Source of the DNA: JAICYJ01 sp963766445
GTDB lineage: Bacteria; Actinomycetota; Thermoleophilia; Gaiellales; JAICJC01
Assembly: GCA_963766445.1 (NCBI GenBank)
Contig: CAVXZW010000012.1
Location: 202,941-266,940 of the forward strand
DNA length: 64,000 nucleotides
Direction: 5' to 3'
The notes under the pieces were generated by a model. The model ran no database searches. It had not been told where the DNA came from and saw only the letters and a program-made list of their open reading frames with translations. Positions 16,573 through 25,507 of the stretch are shown piece by piece (position 1 is the stretch's first letter; each line of letters opens with the position of its first letter). The translations under genes and the position numbers were made by a program.

Positions 16573-17840
16573 AGCGCCGCGACCGCCGCGCGGGCCTCGG
16601 CCAGCTGCGCACGCAGGCCGTCCGGCGCCAGCCGGCCGGCCGCGGCCTGCTCGGCGGTCGGCTCGGCGAACCGCTCGCCTGCGGCCACCCGCTCCGCCAC
16701 CCGCGAGTGCGCCTCACGGAAGGGCACGCCCTCGCGCACCAGCTGCTCGGCCAGATCTGTCGCGACCGTGCGCCCGTCCCCGGCCGCCGCCGCCATCCGC
16801 TCGCGGTCGAAACGCAGCCCGCACACGCACACCGTCAGCGCCGCCAGCGACCCGGACAGGTCGTCGACCTGGTCGAAGCTGGCCCGCTTGTCCTCCTGCA
16901 GGTCGCGGTTGTACGCCAGCGGCAGCCCCTTGAGGGTGGACAGCAGCCCGGCCAGCCGCCCGATCGCGGTGCCGGCCTTGCCCCGCACCAGCTCCGCCGC
17001 GTCCGGGTTCTTCTTCTGCGGCATCATCGAGCTGCCGGTGGCGGCGCTGTCGTCCAGCTCGGCGAAGCCGTACTCGGCCGACGTCCACAGCACCAGCTCC
17101 TCGCCGATCCGCGACAGGTGCACCATCGCCACTGCGGCCGCGTAGCAGAGCCCGGTCAGGTAGTCGCGGTCGGACACCGCATCCAGCGAGTTTGAAAACG
17201 AGCGGGCGAAGCCCAGCTCCGCCGCCACCCACTCCGGGTCGAGCGGCAGGCTCGAGCCGGCCAGCGCGCCCGCGCCCAGCGGGCACACGTCGGCCGCCTC
17301 GCGCACCTGGGACAGCCGCCGGCCGTCGCGGGTCAGCGCCCAGACGTGGGCGGCCAGATGCTGGCCCAGCCACACCGGCTGTGCGCGCTGGCCGTGGGTG
17401 TAGCCCGGCAGCACGGCGTCGCCCTCGGCGTCGGCGCGGTCGAGCAGCGCGGTGGCCAGCCCGCGCACGCCCTCGATCAGGTCGCCGCAGGCCTGCTTGG
17501 CCCACAGCCGCATCGCGGTCTGCACCTGGTCGTTGCGACTGCGGCCGGCGTGGACGCGCGGCCCACGCTCACCCAGCAGCCGCTCGATCGCCGAGTGCAC
17601 GTCCTCGTCGCTTGCCTCCGGCTCCACCTCCACCGAGGCCAGCGCCGCCACGATCGCGTCGGCCTCAGCCGAGTCGATCAGGCCCTGGCGGGCCAGCATC
17701 CGCACGTGCACGGCGCTGGCGCGCAGGTCGTATGGCAGCAGCCGCCGGTCGACCGCCAGCGAGGCGGTGAAGTCGAGGATGGCAGGATCCAGGCCGCCGG
17801 ACAGGCGGCCGGCCCAGAGCGGTTCAGGGTTCCCCGTCAC
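16569..17840 (-). CDS. argH: ArgH, argininosuccinate lyase
   Basis: 423 residues of the fumarase/aspartase superfamily. Motifs are FTASLAVDRRLLPYD, EDVHSAIERLL, HAGRSRNDQV, GYTHGQRAQPV, FSNSLDAVSDRDY and the superfamily signature GSSMMPQKKNPDAAELVRGKAG, with LPLAYNRDLQEDK following. It cleaves argininosuccinate to arginine and fumarate. GTG 17840 overlaps the argG stop (GTGA), and the stop overlaps the lysA start in the same way. An upstream ATG-like reading in this frame would run into argG and is not credible. Confidence 0.95.
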   Translation of the reverse strand: MTGNPEPLWAGRLSGGLDPAILDFTASLAVDRRLLPYDLRASAVHVRMLARQGLIDSAEADAIVAALASVEVEPEASDEDVHSAIERLLGERGPRVHAGRSRNDQVQTAMRLWAKQACGDLIEGVRGLATALLDRADAEGDAVLPGYTHGQRAQPVWLGQHLAAHVWALTRDGRRLSQVREAADVCPLGAGALAGSSLPLDPEWVAAELGFARSFSNSLDAVSDRDYLTGLCYAAAVAMVHLSRIGEELVLWTSAEYGFAELDDSAATGSSMMPQKKNPDAAELVRGKAGTAIGRLAGLLSTLKGLPLAYNRDLQEDKRASFDQVDDLSGSLAALTVCVCGLRFDRERMAAAAGDGRTVATDLAEQLVREGVPFREAHSRVAERVAAGERFAEPTAEQAAAGRLAPDGLRAQLAEARAAVAAL

Positions 17841-19045
17841 ACCTCGACTGTATCCGGCTGCGTGGCCGCGGCCCAGGTCTTGGTCGGCAGCGACCATACG
17901 TGGATGAAGCCGGCGGCAGCCCTGTGGTGGAAGCTGTCGCCCTCCTCGTAGGTGGCCAGGCCGTGGTCGTACAGCGACGCCTCGGCCGTCCGCCCCACCA
18001 CCGCGCAGCTGCCGCGGTAGAGCTTGACCTTGGCGGTGCCCGTGACCGACGCGGTGACGTGCTGCATGAACGCCTGCAGCGCCGCCCGCAGCGGCGAGTA
18101 CCAGAGGCCGTTGTAGATCAGGGTCGCGTACTGCAGCGCCAGCTCCTGCTTGGTGTGGGCGAGGTCGCGCTCGCAGACCAGCTCTTCCACGCCGCCGTAG
18201 GCCGCCATCAACAGCGCGGCGGCCGGTGCCTCGTAGATCTCGCGGCTCTTGATCCCGACCAGCCGGTTCTCGATCATGTCGATGCGGCCGACCCCGTGGG
18301 CACCGGCCAGCGCTCCCGCGCGACCGATCAGCGAGACCAGGTCGAGCCGCTCGCCGTCGATCGCCACCGGCAGGCCCTGCTCGAACTCGATCTCGACCAC
18401 CTGCGGCGCGGGCAGCGCCCGCTCCGGCGAGATGGTCAGGGCGAAGGCCTGCTCCGGCGCCTCCACCCAGGGATCCTCGAGCGGGCCGGCCTCGATCGAG
18501 CGGCCCCAAAGGTTGTGGTCGATCGAGAAGGCCTCACCCGACTTGACCGGCACCTCGATGCCGTGCTGCTCTGCGTAGGCGATCTCCTGCTCGCGGGTCA
18601 TGCCCCAGTCCCGCACCGGGGCCAGCACTGCCAGGTCGGGCGCCAGCGCGGCCACCGCCGTCTCGAACCGCACCTGGTCGTTGCCCTTGCCCGTGCAGCC
18701 GTGGGCGACCGCCGTCGCGCCGCGGCCGCGGGCGACCGCCACCAGGTGCCGCCCGATCAGCGGCCGCGAGAGCGCCGATACCAGCGGGTAGCGGCCCTCG
18801 TAGAGCGCGCCGGCCTGCAGCACCGGCAGCACGTAGTCGGTGGCGAACTCCTCGCGCGCGTCGATCACCTCGACGTCGCTGGCGCCGGCCGCGAGCGCGC
18901 GGGCGGTGACCGCCTCGGCGTCGACGCCCTGGCCGACGTCGATCAACAGTGCGATCACATCGGCGTCGTACTCGTCGGCCAGCCAGCGCAGGGCGACCGA
19001 TGTGTCGAGGCCGCCGGAATAGGCAAGAACGATGGTGTCTTTCAC
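17837..19045 (-). CDS. argG: ArgG, argininosuccinate synthase
   Basis: 402 residues beginning at GTG. The ATP pyrophosphatase motif LAYSGGLDTSVALRWL is at the N-terminus. AHGCTGKGNDQVRFE, FSIDHNLWGRSIE and the tetramerisation region YNGLWYSPLR follow. It joins citrulline and aspartate using ATP. Like many actinobacterial type forms it is about 400 residues and has the PVKSGEAFSIDHNLWG block. It shares a GTGA overlap with argR upstream and argH downstream, so all are on one transcript. Confidence 0.95.
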   Translation of the reverse strand: MKDTIVLAYSGGLDTSVALRWLADEYDADVIALLIDVGQGVDAEAVTARALAAGASDVEVIDAREEFATDYVLPVLQAGALYEGRYPLVSALSRPLIGRHLVAVARGRGATAVAHGCTGKGNDQVRFETAVAALAPDLAVLAPVRDWGMTREQEIAYAEQHGIEVPVKSGEAFSIDHNLWGRSIEAGPLEDPWVEAPEQAFALTISPERALPAPQVVEIEFEQGLPVAIDGERLDLVSLIGRAGALAGAHGVGRIDMIENRLVGIKSREIYEAPAAALLMAAYGGVEELVCERDLAHTKQELALQYATLIYNGLWYSPLRAALQAFMQHVTASVTGTAKVKLYRGSCAVVGRTAEASLYDHGLATYEEGDSFHHRAAAGFIHVWSLPTKTWAAATQPDTVEV

Positions 19046-19500
19046 GGAGTCTCCTCTTGCAGCCGCTCGATCAAGCGGATCAGGTCGTGCCCGGTATGTG
19101 GCTCGCGGGCGATCAATGCCAGGGTGTCGTCACCGGCGATGGTGCCGATGATCTCGGGGAAGGACGCGTTGTCGAAGGCGAAGGCAACGGGATGCGCGTT
19201 GGCGGGGCCGGTCTTCAGCACCGCCATGTAACCGGACGCCTCCATGCCGCGCACGAGGCCCAGCGCCAGCACCACCTGCCCGATCGGGTCGACGGGCGCG
19301 GCGTCGGAGTCCTCGGACAGCGCGTAGACCAGCCGGCCGTGGCGGCGCACCCGCACCACGCCCAGGCGGTCGAGGTCGCGCGAGACCGTCGCCTGGGTGA
19401 CGTCGTGGCCGCGCCGTGCCAGCAGCCGCTGCAGCTGCAGCTGCGTCGAGACCTCGTGCTCGTCGAGCAGCTCGGTGATCGCCTGCTGTCGCTCGTTCAT
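19042..19500 (-). CDS. argR: ArgR, arginine repressor
   Basis: 152 residues. The N-terminal winged helix-turn-helix reads NERQQAITELLDEHEVSTQ, then TQATVSRDLDRLGVVRVRR. The C-terminal oligomerisation and arginine-binding domain ends in the GTIAGDDTLALIARE motif with the Asp pair that contacts arginine. ArgR hexamers bind ARG boxes when arginine is plentiful. The gene lies inside the operon it probably controls, overlapping argB (ATGA) and argG (GTGA). Candidate operator repeats lie in front of argC at 22260-22292. Confidence 0.95.
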   Translation of the reverse strand: MNERQQAITELLDEHEVSTQLQLQRLLARRGHDVTQATVSRDLDRLGVVRVRRHGRLVYALSEDSDAAPVDPIGQVVLALGLVRGMEASGYMAVLKTGPANAHPVAFAFDNASFPEIIGTIAGDDTLALIAREPHTGHDLIRLIERLQEETP

Positions 19501-20171
19501 GCCGTCACCATCGTCTCAGCTCCGATCCAGACGCGCCAGACGCCGTCGGCGAGAGCTGCCAACCCCGCGTCCAGCTTCGGGATCATGCCCCCGGTGATGC
19601 TGCCGGACGCCACCAGCTGTGCGGCGGAGGCGGCCGTCACGCGGCGGATCACCTCGCCGCCCGGACCCATCAGCCCGGGCACGTCCGACAGGAAGATCAG
19701 CTCGGATGCACCGAGCGCGCCGGCGACGGCGGCGGCCGCGTTGTCCGCATTGACATTGAGGCCGGAGGCGGTGGGCGCGATCACCGGCACGATCCCGCCT
19801 GCCAGCAGCGCTCGCACCCCGATCTGCTCGACCGAGGTGATGCGGCCGACCAGACCCAGCCGGCTGTCACCCCACGGCTCCGCCGTCAACGCGTCCCGCA
19901 TCGGCCGGCAGGCGACGCCCTCGATGCCCAGCTCGGCGCACAGCGCCGCGTTAGCCTCGGCGATGGCGGCCTCGACCACGCGCATCACCGAATCGTCAGT
20001 CACGCGCTGTCCGTCGACGAAGCGCGGCTCCAGCCCGGCGGCGATGCAGCCCGCGGTGATCTGGGGGCCGGCGCCGTGCACGACCACCACCTGCCTGCCG
20101 GCCCGTGTCAGCGCCGCCACCTGCGCGGCCGCGCCGGGCGCCGTGCCGCCGACCTTGACGACCGCGATCAT
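19497..20171 (-). CDS. argB: ArgB, acetylglutamate kinase (short form)
   Basis: 224 residues, about 40-70 shorter than typical ArgB. All core motifs of the amino acid kinase fold are present: VVKVGGTAPG, VVVVHGAGPQIT, PRFVDGQRVTDDS, GIVPVIAPTASGLNVNADNAAAAVA, LIFLSDVPGLMG, and GGMIPKLDAGLAALADGV. It phosphorylates N-acetylglutamate, the arginine-inhibited step in many bacteria. The shortened N-terminus lacks the helix used for hexamer formation in arginine-sensitive enzymes, so feedback control may instead come from ArgR alone (inference). It is coupled by ATGA overlaps on both sides. Confidence 0.92.
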   Translation of the reverse strand: MIAVVKVGGTAPGAAAQVAALTRAGRQVVVVHGAGPQITAGCIAAGLEPRFVDGQRVTDDSVMRVVEAAIAEANAALCAELGIEGVACRPMRDALTAEPWGDSRLGLVGRITSVEQIGVRALLAGGIVPVIAPTASGLNVNADNAAAAVAGALGASELIFLSDVPGLMGPGGEVIRRVTAASAAQLVASGSITGGMIPKLDAGLAALADGVWRVWIGAETMVTA

Positions 20172-21355
20172 GTCGTGCTCGCGCTGTTGAACTGGACATA
20201 GCCGGGCGACAGGTCGGAGGCGATCACCGTTGCGCTGCCTTCGCCCAGACTCAGCGATATCTCGACCTCTACCTCATCCTTAGATAATTGCTGTCGCGCC
20301 CTGCCCATGGTGCCCTCGATCGCGCCGCCGCCCGCGACGATCGGCACCCCGCCCACGGCCACCGAGACGCGGTCGGGATCGAGATGCACACCGGCGGCGC
20401 CCAGCGCCGCCAGGATCCGGCCCCAGTTGGGGTCGCCGCCGTGCAACGCGCACTTGACCAGCGTGTTCTCCGCCACGCCGCGGGCGGCGGCGCGGGCCTC
20501 GGGCGCGCTCAGCGCACCGTTCACCGTGTAGACGCAGACGCGGGTCGATCCCTCGCCGTCGCGCACCACCTGCTTGGCCAGATCAAGCATCAGCTCGGAG
20601 ACGGCGCCGATCAGCACGCGCAGCTGCCGCGGCCCGTCCACAACCACCCCCGACGCGCCGTTGGCGAGCATGAACACGCAGTCGTTGGTGCTGGTGCAGC
20701 CGTCCACCGAGATCGCGTTGAAGGAGCCGGCCACGGCGTTTCGCAGGATCCGGCGCAGGGCGGCCTGCGGCAGCTCGGCGTCCAGCGTGACCTGGGCCAG
20801 CGTGGTGGCCATGTTCGGCCGGATCATGCCGGCGCCCTTCGCCATGCCGCCGACGCGCACGGGGCCGCCGGCCAGCTCGACCTGGGACTGCGCCAGCTTC
20901 GGATAGCGGTCGGTGGTGCGGATCGCGTTGGCCGACCGGCGGCCGTTGGTCCCGGCCAGCGAACCGGCCGCGCTGTGGATGCCCGCCACGACGTCGTCGA
21001 TCGGAAGCTGGATGCCGATCACGCCGGTCGACGCGACCAGCACCTGCGAGGACGGGATGCCCAGGGCGGCACCCGCCTCGGCCACCATCGTCCAGGCGTT
21101 GTTGCGGCCCGCGGTGCCGGTGCAGGCGTTGGCCGAGCCGGAGTTGGTCACGATCGCCCGCGCCAGACCGCCCTGGATCTGGGCTCGGCTGACCGTGACC
21201 GGTGCGGCCACCACGCGGTTGGTGGTGAACACGCCCGCGGCGGTGGCGGGGCGATCGGAGACCAGCAGGGTCAGGTCCGACTTGCCGCTGCGCTTCATGC
21301 CGCAGGCGGCGACGCCGGCGGCGAACCCGGCCGGGTAGCAGGCGCCTACAGCCAC
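20168..21355 (-). CDS. argJ: ArgJ, glutamate N-acetyltransferase (ornithine acetyltransferase)
   Basis: 395 residues from GTG 21355. The opening motif ACYPAGFAAGVAACGMKRSGK and the self-cleavage site KGAGMIRPNMATTLA identify ArgJ; the Thr of MAT/T becomes the catalytic N-terminal residue of the beta chain. VDGCTSTNDCVF replaces the usual VDGDTSTNDTV, so a Cys stands where Asp is common. HGGDPNWGRI and FNSAS at the end are normal. ArgJ recycles acetyl groups from acetylornithine to glutamate and may also use acetyl-CoA. The start overlaps the argC stop by about 10 bp and the stop overlaps the argB start. Confidence 0.94.
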   Translation of the reverse strand: MAVGACYPAGFAAGVAACGMKRSGKSDLTLLVSDRPATAAGVFTTNRVVAAPVTVSRAQIQGGLARAIVTNSGSANACTGTAGRNNAWTMVAEAGAALGIPSSQVLVASTGVIGIQLPIDDVVAGIHSAAGSLAGTNGRRSANAIRTTDRYPKLAQSQVELAGGPVRVGGMAKGAGMIRPNMATTLAQVTLDAELPQAALRRILRNAVAGSFNAISVDGCTSTNDCVFMLANGASGVVVDGPRQLRVLIGAVSELMLDLAKQVVRDGEGSTRVCVYTVNGALSAPEARAAARGVAENTLVKCALHGGDPNWGRILAALGAAGVHLDPDRVSVAVGGVPIVAGGGAIEGTMGRARQQLSKDEVEVEISLSLGEGSATVIASDLSPGYVQFNSASTT

Positions 21356-22255
21356 GCCGGCTCCTGGGAGAGGCCCATGGTCTCGTCCAGTCCCAGCATC
21401 AGGTTGGCGTTCTGAACGGCCTGGCCGGCCGCGCCCTTGACCAGGTTGTCGATGGCGGCGGCCACGATCAGGCGGCTCCGCTGCGGGTCGACCCAGGCCT
21501 GCAGCTGGCAGAGGTTGCTGCCGCGCAGCGCCTGCGTGCGCACGCCGTCCACCAGCTGGACGAACGGCTCGCCCTGGTAGGCGCCGAGCAACGCCGCCTC
21601 CACCTCGGCCTGGCCCGCGCCCGGTCGCAGCCGCGCGTAGGCGGTCACCAGCAGGCCGCGCGTGAACGGGGCGAGATGCGGCGTGAACGTGACCGAGACC
21701 GGGCCGCCGCCGACCTCGGAGAGCTGGGCCTCGATCTCGAACTGGTGGTGGTGGCCGACCGGCTGGTAGGGGGCGATGCCCTCGGCCGCCGCGCAGAAGC
21801 TGTTTCGCTCGGTCGGCGTCTTGCCGGCGCCGGACACGCCCGACTTGCCGTCCACCACGAGGTCCGGCTCGACCAGGCCGGCGGCCACGATCGGTGCCAG
21901 CGCCAGGACGGCGGCGGTGGCATAGCAGCCGGGGTTCGCCACCTGACGCGCGCTCGGCGATGGTTCTGCGGTGCAGCTCGGGCAGACCGTACTGCCACTC
22001 CCCGCGCAGGTCGGCGGAGAGATCGATGACCGGGACGCGCGCACCGGCCAGCTCCCGACCGACCTCACCCGAGACGCCATGGGGCAGCGCCAGGAGGACG
22101 AGATCGCACTGGGCCGGTGCACACGTGTCGGCCGCGCAGGCAACCGCCCTCATCCGAGGATGCGACGCCAGCAGCCGCATCAGCTCGCGACCGGCAAGGC
22201 CGGTGGAGCCGAAGACGGCGGCGGTGGCGACGGCGGGCGGTGCCAGCACGGACAT
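21346..22255 (-). CDS. argC: ArgC, N-acetyl-gamma-glutamyl-phosphate reductase; frameshifted
   Basis: About 302 residues after joining two frames near 21950. The first frame has AAVFGSTGLAGRELMRLLASHP, DLVLLALPHGVS, VIDLSADLRGEWQYGLPELHR. The second begins RQVANPGCYATAAVLAL with the catalytic Cys, then GKSGVSGAGKTP, HHHQFEIE, VTFTPHLAPFTRGLLVTAY with the catalytic His, and NLVKGAAGQAVQNANLMLG. It reduces acetylglutamyl phosphate with NADPH. ATG 22255 is preferred because TATACT lies 7 nt upstream; a TTG two codons earlier exists. argC is promoter-proximal in the arginine operon. Confidence 0.9.
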
Positions 22256-22259
22256 GTGC

Positions 22260-22292
22260 AAGAGTATACATAAGTTTGGTAAGAGTATGCAT
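22260..22292 (-). promoter_or_regulatory. argC promoter with tandem ArgR-box-like repeats
   Basis: The 12-mers AAGAGTATACAT (22260-22271) and AAGAGTATGCAT (22281-22292) are direct repeats 21 bp apart, two helical turns, differing at one base. Read on the minus strand the first contains TATACT (22263-22268), 7 nt before the argC ATG. ATGCAT/ATGTATAC-type half-sites resemble ARG boxes. Repression of argCJBRGH-lysA by ArgR, encoded in the same operon, is the natural inference. Confidence 0.6.
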
Positions 22293-22324
22293 CACCATTG
22301 AAGTCGGGCGAGACTCGCTCGCAC

Positions 22325-22330
22325 TAAGGT
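22325..22330 (+). promoter_or_regulatory. -10-like box for the phosphodiesterase gene
   Basis: TAAGGT is followed by 7 nt and then GTG 22338, which is the best start for the downstream protein. No -35 match is evident. It diverges from the argC promoter. Confidence 0.45.
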
Positions 22331-22337
22331 GCGGGGC

Positions 22338-23840
22338 GTGGCGAACCGCGTGCTCATCGTCGGCTGGGACGGCGCCGACTGGGAGATCCTCGATCCGCTG
22401 CTCGCGGCGGGCGAGCTACCGAACCTGGCGGCGCTGATCGAGCGCGGCCGCAAGGGCGTCTCCCGCTCATGCCTGCCGTCGCACTCCTGGGCGGCATGGC
22501 CGACCTTCCTGACCGGATGCGACCCGGCCGGGCACGGCGTCTTTGACATCCTCGAGTACCGGCCCGGCGCCACCCGCCGGCTGCCGGTCTCGTCGCGCTC
22601 GATCCTGGCGCCGACCTGGCCGTCGCAGCTGACAGATGCCGGCCGCACCAGCCTGGTCGTGAACGTGCCGCTCACCTACCCCGCGCCCGAGATCAAGGGC
22701 GTCGCCATCGCCGGCGGCGTGATCCCCCAGGGCGCCCCCTACAGCCATCCGCCCGAGGCCGGGCCCGACCTGGGCTGGCCGATCAACGGCGGCTCCTGGA
22801 CGACCTTCCGGGGCAAGCCGCTGGAGCTGGTGGCCGACGTCGAGGATGTCACTCGCCGCCGCGCAGAGGCCATGCGGCGGCTGATGGACGAGCAGCCCTG
22901 GGATGCGGCCTGCATGGTCTTCGTGTCGCCCGACCGCATCCAGCACTGCCTGCTCGAGTACGTGCACCCCGGGCATCCCGACCACGCCACCGCCTCCCAG
23001 ACGCCGGTGGCCGAGCGCGTGATCGACGTCTACCGGCTACTCGATCGCGAGCTGGGAACGCTGATCGAGCGCACCGATGCCGACGACCTCGTGCTGCTGA
23101 TGTCAGACCACGGCCACCAGCCGGTCACGCGCGCCCTCAACATGAACCGCGTGCTGGAGAGCCTCGGCGCTCTGCGCATGGGCCGCGGCTCGGCGCTGGT
23201 CTCGCTGCTGGCCTGGGGGCGGATCCGCTCGCTGGCGCGCGTCGCCTACGACCGGCTGGGCCTGCACGGCAAGGTGAAGGTGCCGACCACGCCGATCGAC
23301 TGGGCGCACACGACCGCTTACACGAGCGTCACCTCGACCGGCGAGGGCGTCTCGATCGCGCTGGCCGGGCGCGAGCCGCAGGGCACCGTGCCCGCCGAGG
23401 ACTACGAGCGCGTGCGCACCGAGGTGGCGGACGCGCTGCTCGGCTTCGTCGACCCCGCCACCGGCCGTCACCCGGTCGCGCGGGTACTGCGCAAGGAGGA
23501 CGTGCTGCACGGCAAGTACCTGGACCGCGCACCCGACCTGCTGCTGGAGCCGGCGCCGCTCTACAGCCTCACGCACGCGCGTCAGATCGTCGAGCCGGCT
23601 GACTGGCTGTCTGGCGACCACCGGCCGGAGGGCGTCTACGTCGCCGCCGGTCCCGGCATCGCCGCCGGCCCGGGCGAGGAGATCTCCCTGGCCGACTTCG
23701 CCGGCTGGATCACGAGCGCGCTGGGCGTCGAGGTTGCGGCCGGCGCCGACGCGCCTGAGCAGCAGGCGGTGGGCGTGTTCTCGGACGACGAGGAGCGCGA
23801 GGTCGAGGAGCGACTCCGCGGTCTCGGCTATCTCGACTGA
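22338..23840 (+). CDS. Type I phosphodiesterase/nucleotide pyrophosphatase-family hydrolase
   Basis: 500 residues of the alkaline-phosphatase superfamily. The N-terminal metal Asp is in VLIVGWDGADWEILDPLL, and the nucleophile Ser/Thr region is SHSWAAWPTFLTGCDPAGHG. The second metal cluster is LVLLMSDHGHQP, and the C-terminal metal His is in SGDHRPEGVYVA. There is no signal peptide, so it is cytoplasmic or peripheral. Bacterial members act on nucleotide sugars, phosphonates or lipid phospho-head groups. Beside a Wzx-like flippase and membrane glycosyltransferases it may edit glycan or lipid precursors (inference). GTG 22329 would add three residues. Confidence 0.85.
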   Translation: MANRVLIVGWDGADWEILDPLLAAGELPNLAALIERGRKGVSRSCLPSHSWAAWPTFLTGCDPAGHGVFDILEYRPGATRRLPVSSRSILAPTWPSQLTDAGRTSLVVNVPLTYPAPEIKGVAIAGGVIPQGAPYSHPPEAGPDLGWPINGGSWTTFRGKPLELVADVEDVTRRRAEAMRRLMDEQPWDAACMVFVSPDRIQHCLLEYVHPGHPDHATASQTPVAERVIDVYRLLDRELGTLIERTDADDLVLLMSDHGHQPVTRALNMNRVLESLGALRMGRGSALVSLLAWGRIRSLARVAYDRLGLHGKVKVPTTPIDWAHTTAYTSVTSTGEGVSIALAGREPQGTVPAEDYERVRTEVADALLGFVDPATGRHPVARVLRKEDVLHGKYLDRAPDLLLEPAPLYSLTHARQIVEPADWLSGDHRPEGVYVAAGPGIAAGPGEEISLADFAGWITSALGVEVAAGADAPEQQAVGVFSDDEEREVEERLRGLGYLD

Positions 23841-23854
23841 CCGGGGACCCACGC

Positions 23855-23971
23855 TCAGCGGGGGCTGCCCGGCCACCACCCCTGCGGCCGCCACTCCCGG
23901 GAGTCCACGCCGTCGCGTACCGCGGCCACCAGGAACAGCACGAACAACGAGATCACGATCACGGCACCCAT
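23855..23971 (-). CDS. 38-residue single-span membrane protein
   Basis: A short frame from ATG 23971 with an AGGA ribosome-binding site nine bases upstream. It encodes one hydrophobic helix (VIVISLFVLFLVAAV), then a charged, Trp-rich tail ending REWRPQGWWPGSPR. It is convergent with the phosphodiesterase, 14 bp away, and divergent from the flippase. The combination of a good ribosome-binding site and clean amphipathic design supports a real gene. Function is unknown. The tail resembles no family I recognise. Confidence 0.5.
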   Translation of the reverse strand: MGAVIVISLFVLFLVAAVRDGVDSREWRPQGWWPGSPR

Positions 23972-24037
23972 GGCACACCATCCTTTCCAGGTGTGGAACG
24001 GGGGAGATCGCCGGCCCGTGAGAAACACTATGCCGAC

Positions 24038-25507
24038 ATGAGCGACGAGCGCACCCTGCTGTCGGGCACCGCAGTGAACATCGCCGGACTGGTGGCGGGC
24101 GTGGCCGCAGCCTTCGGCGTGCAGATCCTGATGGGGCGCCAGCTGGGGCGGTCCGGGCTGGGCCTGGTCACCGTCGCGGTGCAGGTCGCGTTCGTGGCCG
24201 CCGCGGGCAGCCGCTTCGGCATGGATCTGTCGGCCGTGCGGGACGTGGCCATCGGCCGCGGCAGCGACCGCTCGGCCACGCTGCGCAGCCTGGTCGACCG
24301 CTGCACGCTGCTGGCGGTCGGCGTCAGCGTGGCCGCGACCGCCGTGATCGCCGCGTGCGCGCTTTGGGCCGGCAACAGCCAGGTCGCGGTGGCCGCCGGA
24401 TCGATCCCGTTCGCTGCTGCGACCGCCGTCTACCTGGGCGCCACGCGCGGGCTGAAGGCGATGACACCGACCCTGTGGGTGTTCTGGATCGGCCAGCCGC
24501 TGGCCTGGATCGTGCTGGCCGTCCTGGCATTCGCGGCCGGCGGTGGCACCGACGCCGCCTGCTGGTGCTACGACGCCTCCTGGGCGCTGGCAACGGTCGG
24601 CGCCTGGTGGTTCTGGCGCCGGGCAAGCTCCGGCTTCGGGGACGAGCCCGCGACCCGCGAGGAGTTCCGCGCCGCCGTCCGCTTCGGGCTCCCCCGCGCC
24701 CCATCCGCCCTGCTCGCCCAGACGCTGTTCTGGGCCGACCTGTGGGTGGTCGAGTACTACGTGTCGAGCGCGCAGGTCGGCACCTACGCTGCGGTCGGGC
24801 GGATATCGCAGGTGCTGCTGCTGTTCCTGACCTCCGTCAACCTGCTGTTCTCGCCGTTCGCCGCCGACCTCTACGCGCGCGGCCAGCACGAGCGCCTGGA
24901 CTCGCTGTTCAAGAGCGCCACCCGCTGGGCGCTGGCCGCCACGATTCCGACCGTGATCATCCTGTGGGTGGCAGCCGCCGACGTGCTGGCTGCCTTCGGC
25001 CCTCGCTACGAGGGCGGCGAGACGGCGCTTCGGATCCTGCTGGCCGGGCAGCTCGTGAACGTCGCCACCGGCGGGGTCGCCTTCGTGCTGATCATGGTCG
25101 GCCGCACCGGCCTCGACCTGGCGGACAACGCGGTGGCGGTGCTGGTGATGGTGGGGCTGGCCGCGCCTCTGTCAGCGGGCTACGGCATCGAGGGCGCGGC
25201 GGTCGCCTCGGCGGTGACGCTGGGCAGCGTCAACCTGCTGCGGCTCGGCCAGGTCAAGCACGTGGTGCACATCCAGCCCTACACGCTCGATTACCTGCGC
25301 CTGGCGCTGCCCACGGGCGCGTGCCTGGCGGCGGCCGTGATCGTGCACTCCGCCACCTCCCAGAGCGCGTGGTACGTCGGCCTGGTCGCGACCGGCACGG
25401 CGGCCGGGGCCGCCTACCTGGCGCTCCTGCCCGTGGGCCTGCCGGCCCGGGAACGGACGGTGCTCTACCGGTCGACGCGCAGGATCACGAACCTGGGGCC
25501 GCGGTAG
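24038..25507 (+). CDS. Wzx-like polysaccharide flippase (MOP superfamily)
   Basis: 489 residues with about 12-14 predicted membrane helices. Typical elements are LLSGTAVNIAGLVAGVAAAFGVQILMGRQLG at the N-terminus (given here as family pattern), RFGLPRAPSALLAQTLFWADLWVV in the middle, and VNLLFSPFAADLYARG. The family flips undecaprenyl-linked oligosaccharide across the membrane. ATG 24038 begins MSDERTLLSG; earlier in-frame starts would add only an unconserved lead. The 3' end overlaps antisense to the GT-C gene by 43 bp. Neighbouring glycosyltransferases support a role in surface-glycan export. Confidence 0.85.
   Translation: MSDERTLLSGTAVNIAGLVAGVAAAFGVQILMGRQLGRSGLGLVTVAVQVAFVAAAGSRFGMDLSAVRDVAIGRGSDRSATLRSLVDRCTLLAVGVSVAATAVIAACALWAGNSQVAVAAGSIPFAAATAVYLGATRGLKAMTPTLWVFWIGQPLAWIVLAVLAFAAGGGTDAACWCYDASWALATVGAWWFWRRASSGFGDEPATREEFRAAVRFGLPRAPSALLAQTLFWADLWVVEYYVSSAQVGTYAAVGRISQVLLLFLTSVNLLFSPFAADLYARGQHERLDSLFKSATRWALAATIPTVIILWVAAADVLAAFGPRYEGGETALRILLAGQLVNVATGGVAFVLIMVGRTGLDLADNAVAVLVMVGLAAPLSAGYGIEGAAVASAVTLGSVNLLRLGQVKHVVHIQPYTLDYLRLALPTGACLAAAVIVHSATSQSAWYVGLVATGTAAGAAYLALLPVGLPARERTVLYRSTRRITNLGPR

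Noticed and set aside
23993..24037. Longer N-terminus for the flippase
   Set aside because: The extra 15 residues are charged and unconserved in character, and the fold begins at MSDERTLLSG.
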